From Ruegeria haliotis (lineage in GTDB: Bacteria > Pseudomonadota > Alphaproteobacteria > Rhodobacterales > Rhodobacteraceae): 64,000 nucleotides of DNA. The stretch covers positions 178,958 to 242,957 of the forward strand of contig NZ_JABXWT010000003.1 in the NCBI RefSeq assembly GCF_013377785.1. The letters are read 5' to 3'. The notes below the pieces were generated by a model that was not told the origin of the DNA, made no database searches, and saw only the letters and a list, made by a program, of their open reading frames with translations. A program made the translations under genes and the position numbers. Shown in pieces: positions 63,170 to 64,000 of this stretch. The stretch's first letter is position 1. Each line of letters opens with the position of its first letter.

Positions 63170-63383
63170 GAAAGACAGGCAATGAGTTTCCAATCGTAGG
63201 TCGGCTATTCCCTTGTGTGTGGCGAGGAATGGGCGGTCATCAGGAAATTTGCACAGAGCATTGATGCCACCGCTGTTTGCGCCAATGTGCCGGACTTAGT
63301 GCCGTCATCGATGGGTTTCTGAAGGCCGTGTTTAACACTTCGGTACACACACCAACCGCTGAAGATTCCGGTGGTGGTGCTTA

Positions 63384-63833
63384 TCAAAGCACATCCAGGG
63401 ATACTTTGACGCGGTCCATCACAACGGATGTGTTAAAGCGGCTGACGTTGGATTCGTCAAAAAAATACTCTTGGGTGAATTCTTCGTATTCCTTGATGCC
63501 GCTAGTGACGACAATCAGGATGAAATCCGCAGAACCCGTCGCGTAATAGCACTGCTGGACCGCAGGCGCATGGCGCATACGTTGTTTGAACTCATCCAGA
63601 TGCCGCCTGCTTTCGCGTTCCAGCACCACTTCTACGATCACGGTCATCTCACGGCCGAGTTTTGCCGGGGAAATGACGGCAATTTCGCGTTCGATCACTC
63701 CGGTATCGCGCAGCCGCTTGATCCGCTTTTGCACTGCTGGCGAGGACAGCCCGACCTCGGCGCTGATCGCATCGGCAGTCAGACGTGCGTTGCGCTGCAT
63801 CAGCTTGAGGATTTCCAGATCTTTATCATCCAT
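63384..63833 (-). CDS. Lrp/AsnC family regulator
   Basis: A 149-residue regulator: HTH LTADAISAEVGLSSPAVQKRIKRLRDTGVIER followed by the effector-binding ACT-like/RAM domain (MTVIVEVVLERESRRHLDEFKQRM, YYATGSADFILIVVT). Feast/famine control of an amino acid gene is usual. It converges on dxs across a 214-bp gap with no other gene. Its target may lie to the right of the window. Confidence 0.93.
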   Translation of the reverse strand: MDDKDLEILKLMQRNARLTADAISAEVGLSSPAVQKRIKRLRDTGVIEREIAVISPAKLGREMTVIVEVVLERESRRHLDEFKQRMRHAPAVQQCYYATGSADFILIVVTSGIKEYEEFTQEYFFDESNVSRFNTSVVMDRVKVSLDVL

Positions 63834-64000
63834 TGTCCGATAAAAATCAGATTTGGAAGCAAGGGCAACTCAATTTGTCAAAATTCCCGGATTTCCGTCG
63901 GAAATATTCCTACCATGTATCTGTGAAGTGATTTCGAACCGTACATTGACGATGGTGATGCCATTTACCAAATGGGATACAGTTGAAAGATATCCAACGG

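Noticed and set aside
1..64000. CRISPR array
   Set aside because: No regularly spaced repeats were seen anywhere in the window; short direct repeats are explained by att sites and arm-type motifs.

Overview
The window is alphaproteobacterial, most likely from the Roseobacter group (Rhodobacterales). The backbone genes support this: petABC with a nearby petP-petR pair, dapF-mtaB, an FMN riboswitch before a ribH2-type lumazine synthase, aroC, cobO, ilvE, xseB-ispA-dxs, frequent GTG starts and tight ATGA/GTGA gene overlaps. Species cannot be read from the sequence alone.

Layout. 1-8.8 kb is chromosome: a partial LPS-type glycosyltransferase, an MFS permease, a DUF3095 protein, a decaying aromatic-catabolism patch (hpaI, hpaR, an FAH-type hydrolase, a broken PLP decarboxylase), a YcaQ-type DNA glycosylase and a LacI regulator. 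8.85-22.73 kb is a mobilizable element inserted in the 3' end of tRNA-Arg(CCT), with a 43-bp direct repeat at its ends. It carries a replication-type HTH protein, a ColE1-like mobilization set with two genes nested inside the relaxase gene, a HigB toxin with a HigA-ImmA/IrrE fusion, an orphan HigA, a 1516-residue STAND NTPase with a nuclease-like N-terminus, an HNH endonuclease, a regulator and a tyrosine integrase. 22.86-25.95 kb is chromosome with an arsenic operon (arsR-arsC fusion, GAPDH, arsJ).

26.90-43.77 kb is a second integrated element, anchored in the 3' end of tRNA-Lys(TTT) and bounded by a 52-bp direct repeat. A remnant of a related element (26.45-26.90 kb) lies outside its left end, so elements have stacked at this tRNA. 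Its cargo is mostly defence-like: a three-gene ABC-3C system (ABC ATPase, middle component 6, HNH effector) and a three-gene set encoding a multi-pass membrane protein, a ThsB-like TIR protein and a caspase-like protease. The last set resembles type IV Thoeris with an extra membrane gene and two neighbouring micro-ORFs; it is the best candidate for an undescribed arrangement. The element also holds a HEPN-like protein, an HUH replication endonuclease, an AlpA-like protein and several unknown genes.

43.8-64 kb is conserved chromosome: dapF-mtaB, the cytochrome bc1 operon, a cytochrome c, a PaiB-like protein, riboswitch-ribH, aroC, an HD hydrolase, an EamA permease, cobO, an AraC regulator, ilvE, petP-petR, a histone-deacetylase-family hydrolase, xseB, ispA, dxs and an Lrp/AsnC regulator.

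How the genes work together. Each element pairs its own integrase and replication or mobilization genes with stabilizing or immune cargo that protects the host and so the element. The backbone clusters link respiration (petABC, cytochrome c, petPR) and cofactor or isoprenoid supply (ribH, cobO, ispA, dxs). All functional names come from reading translated sequence and motifs; no database search was run.
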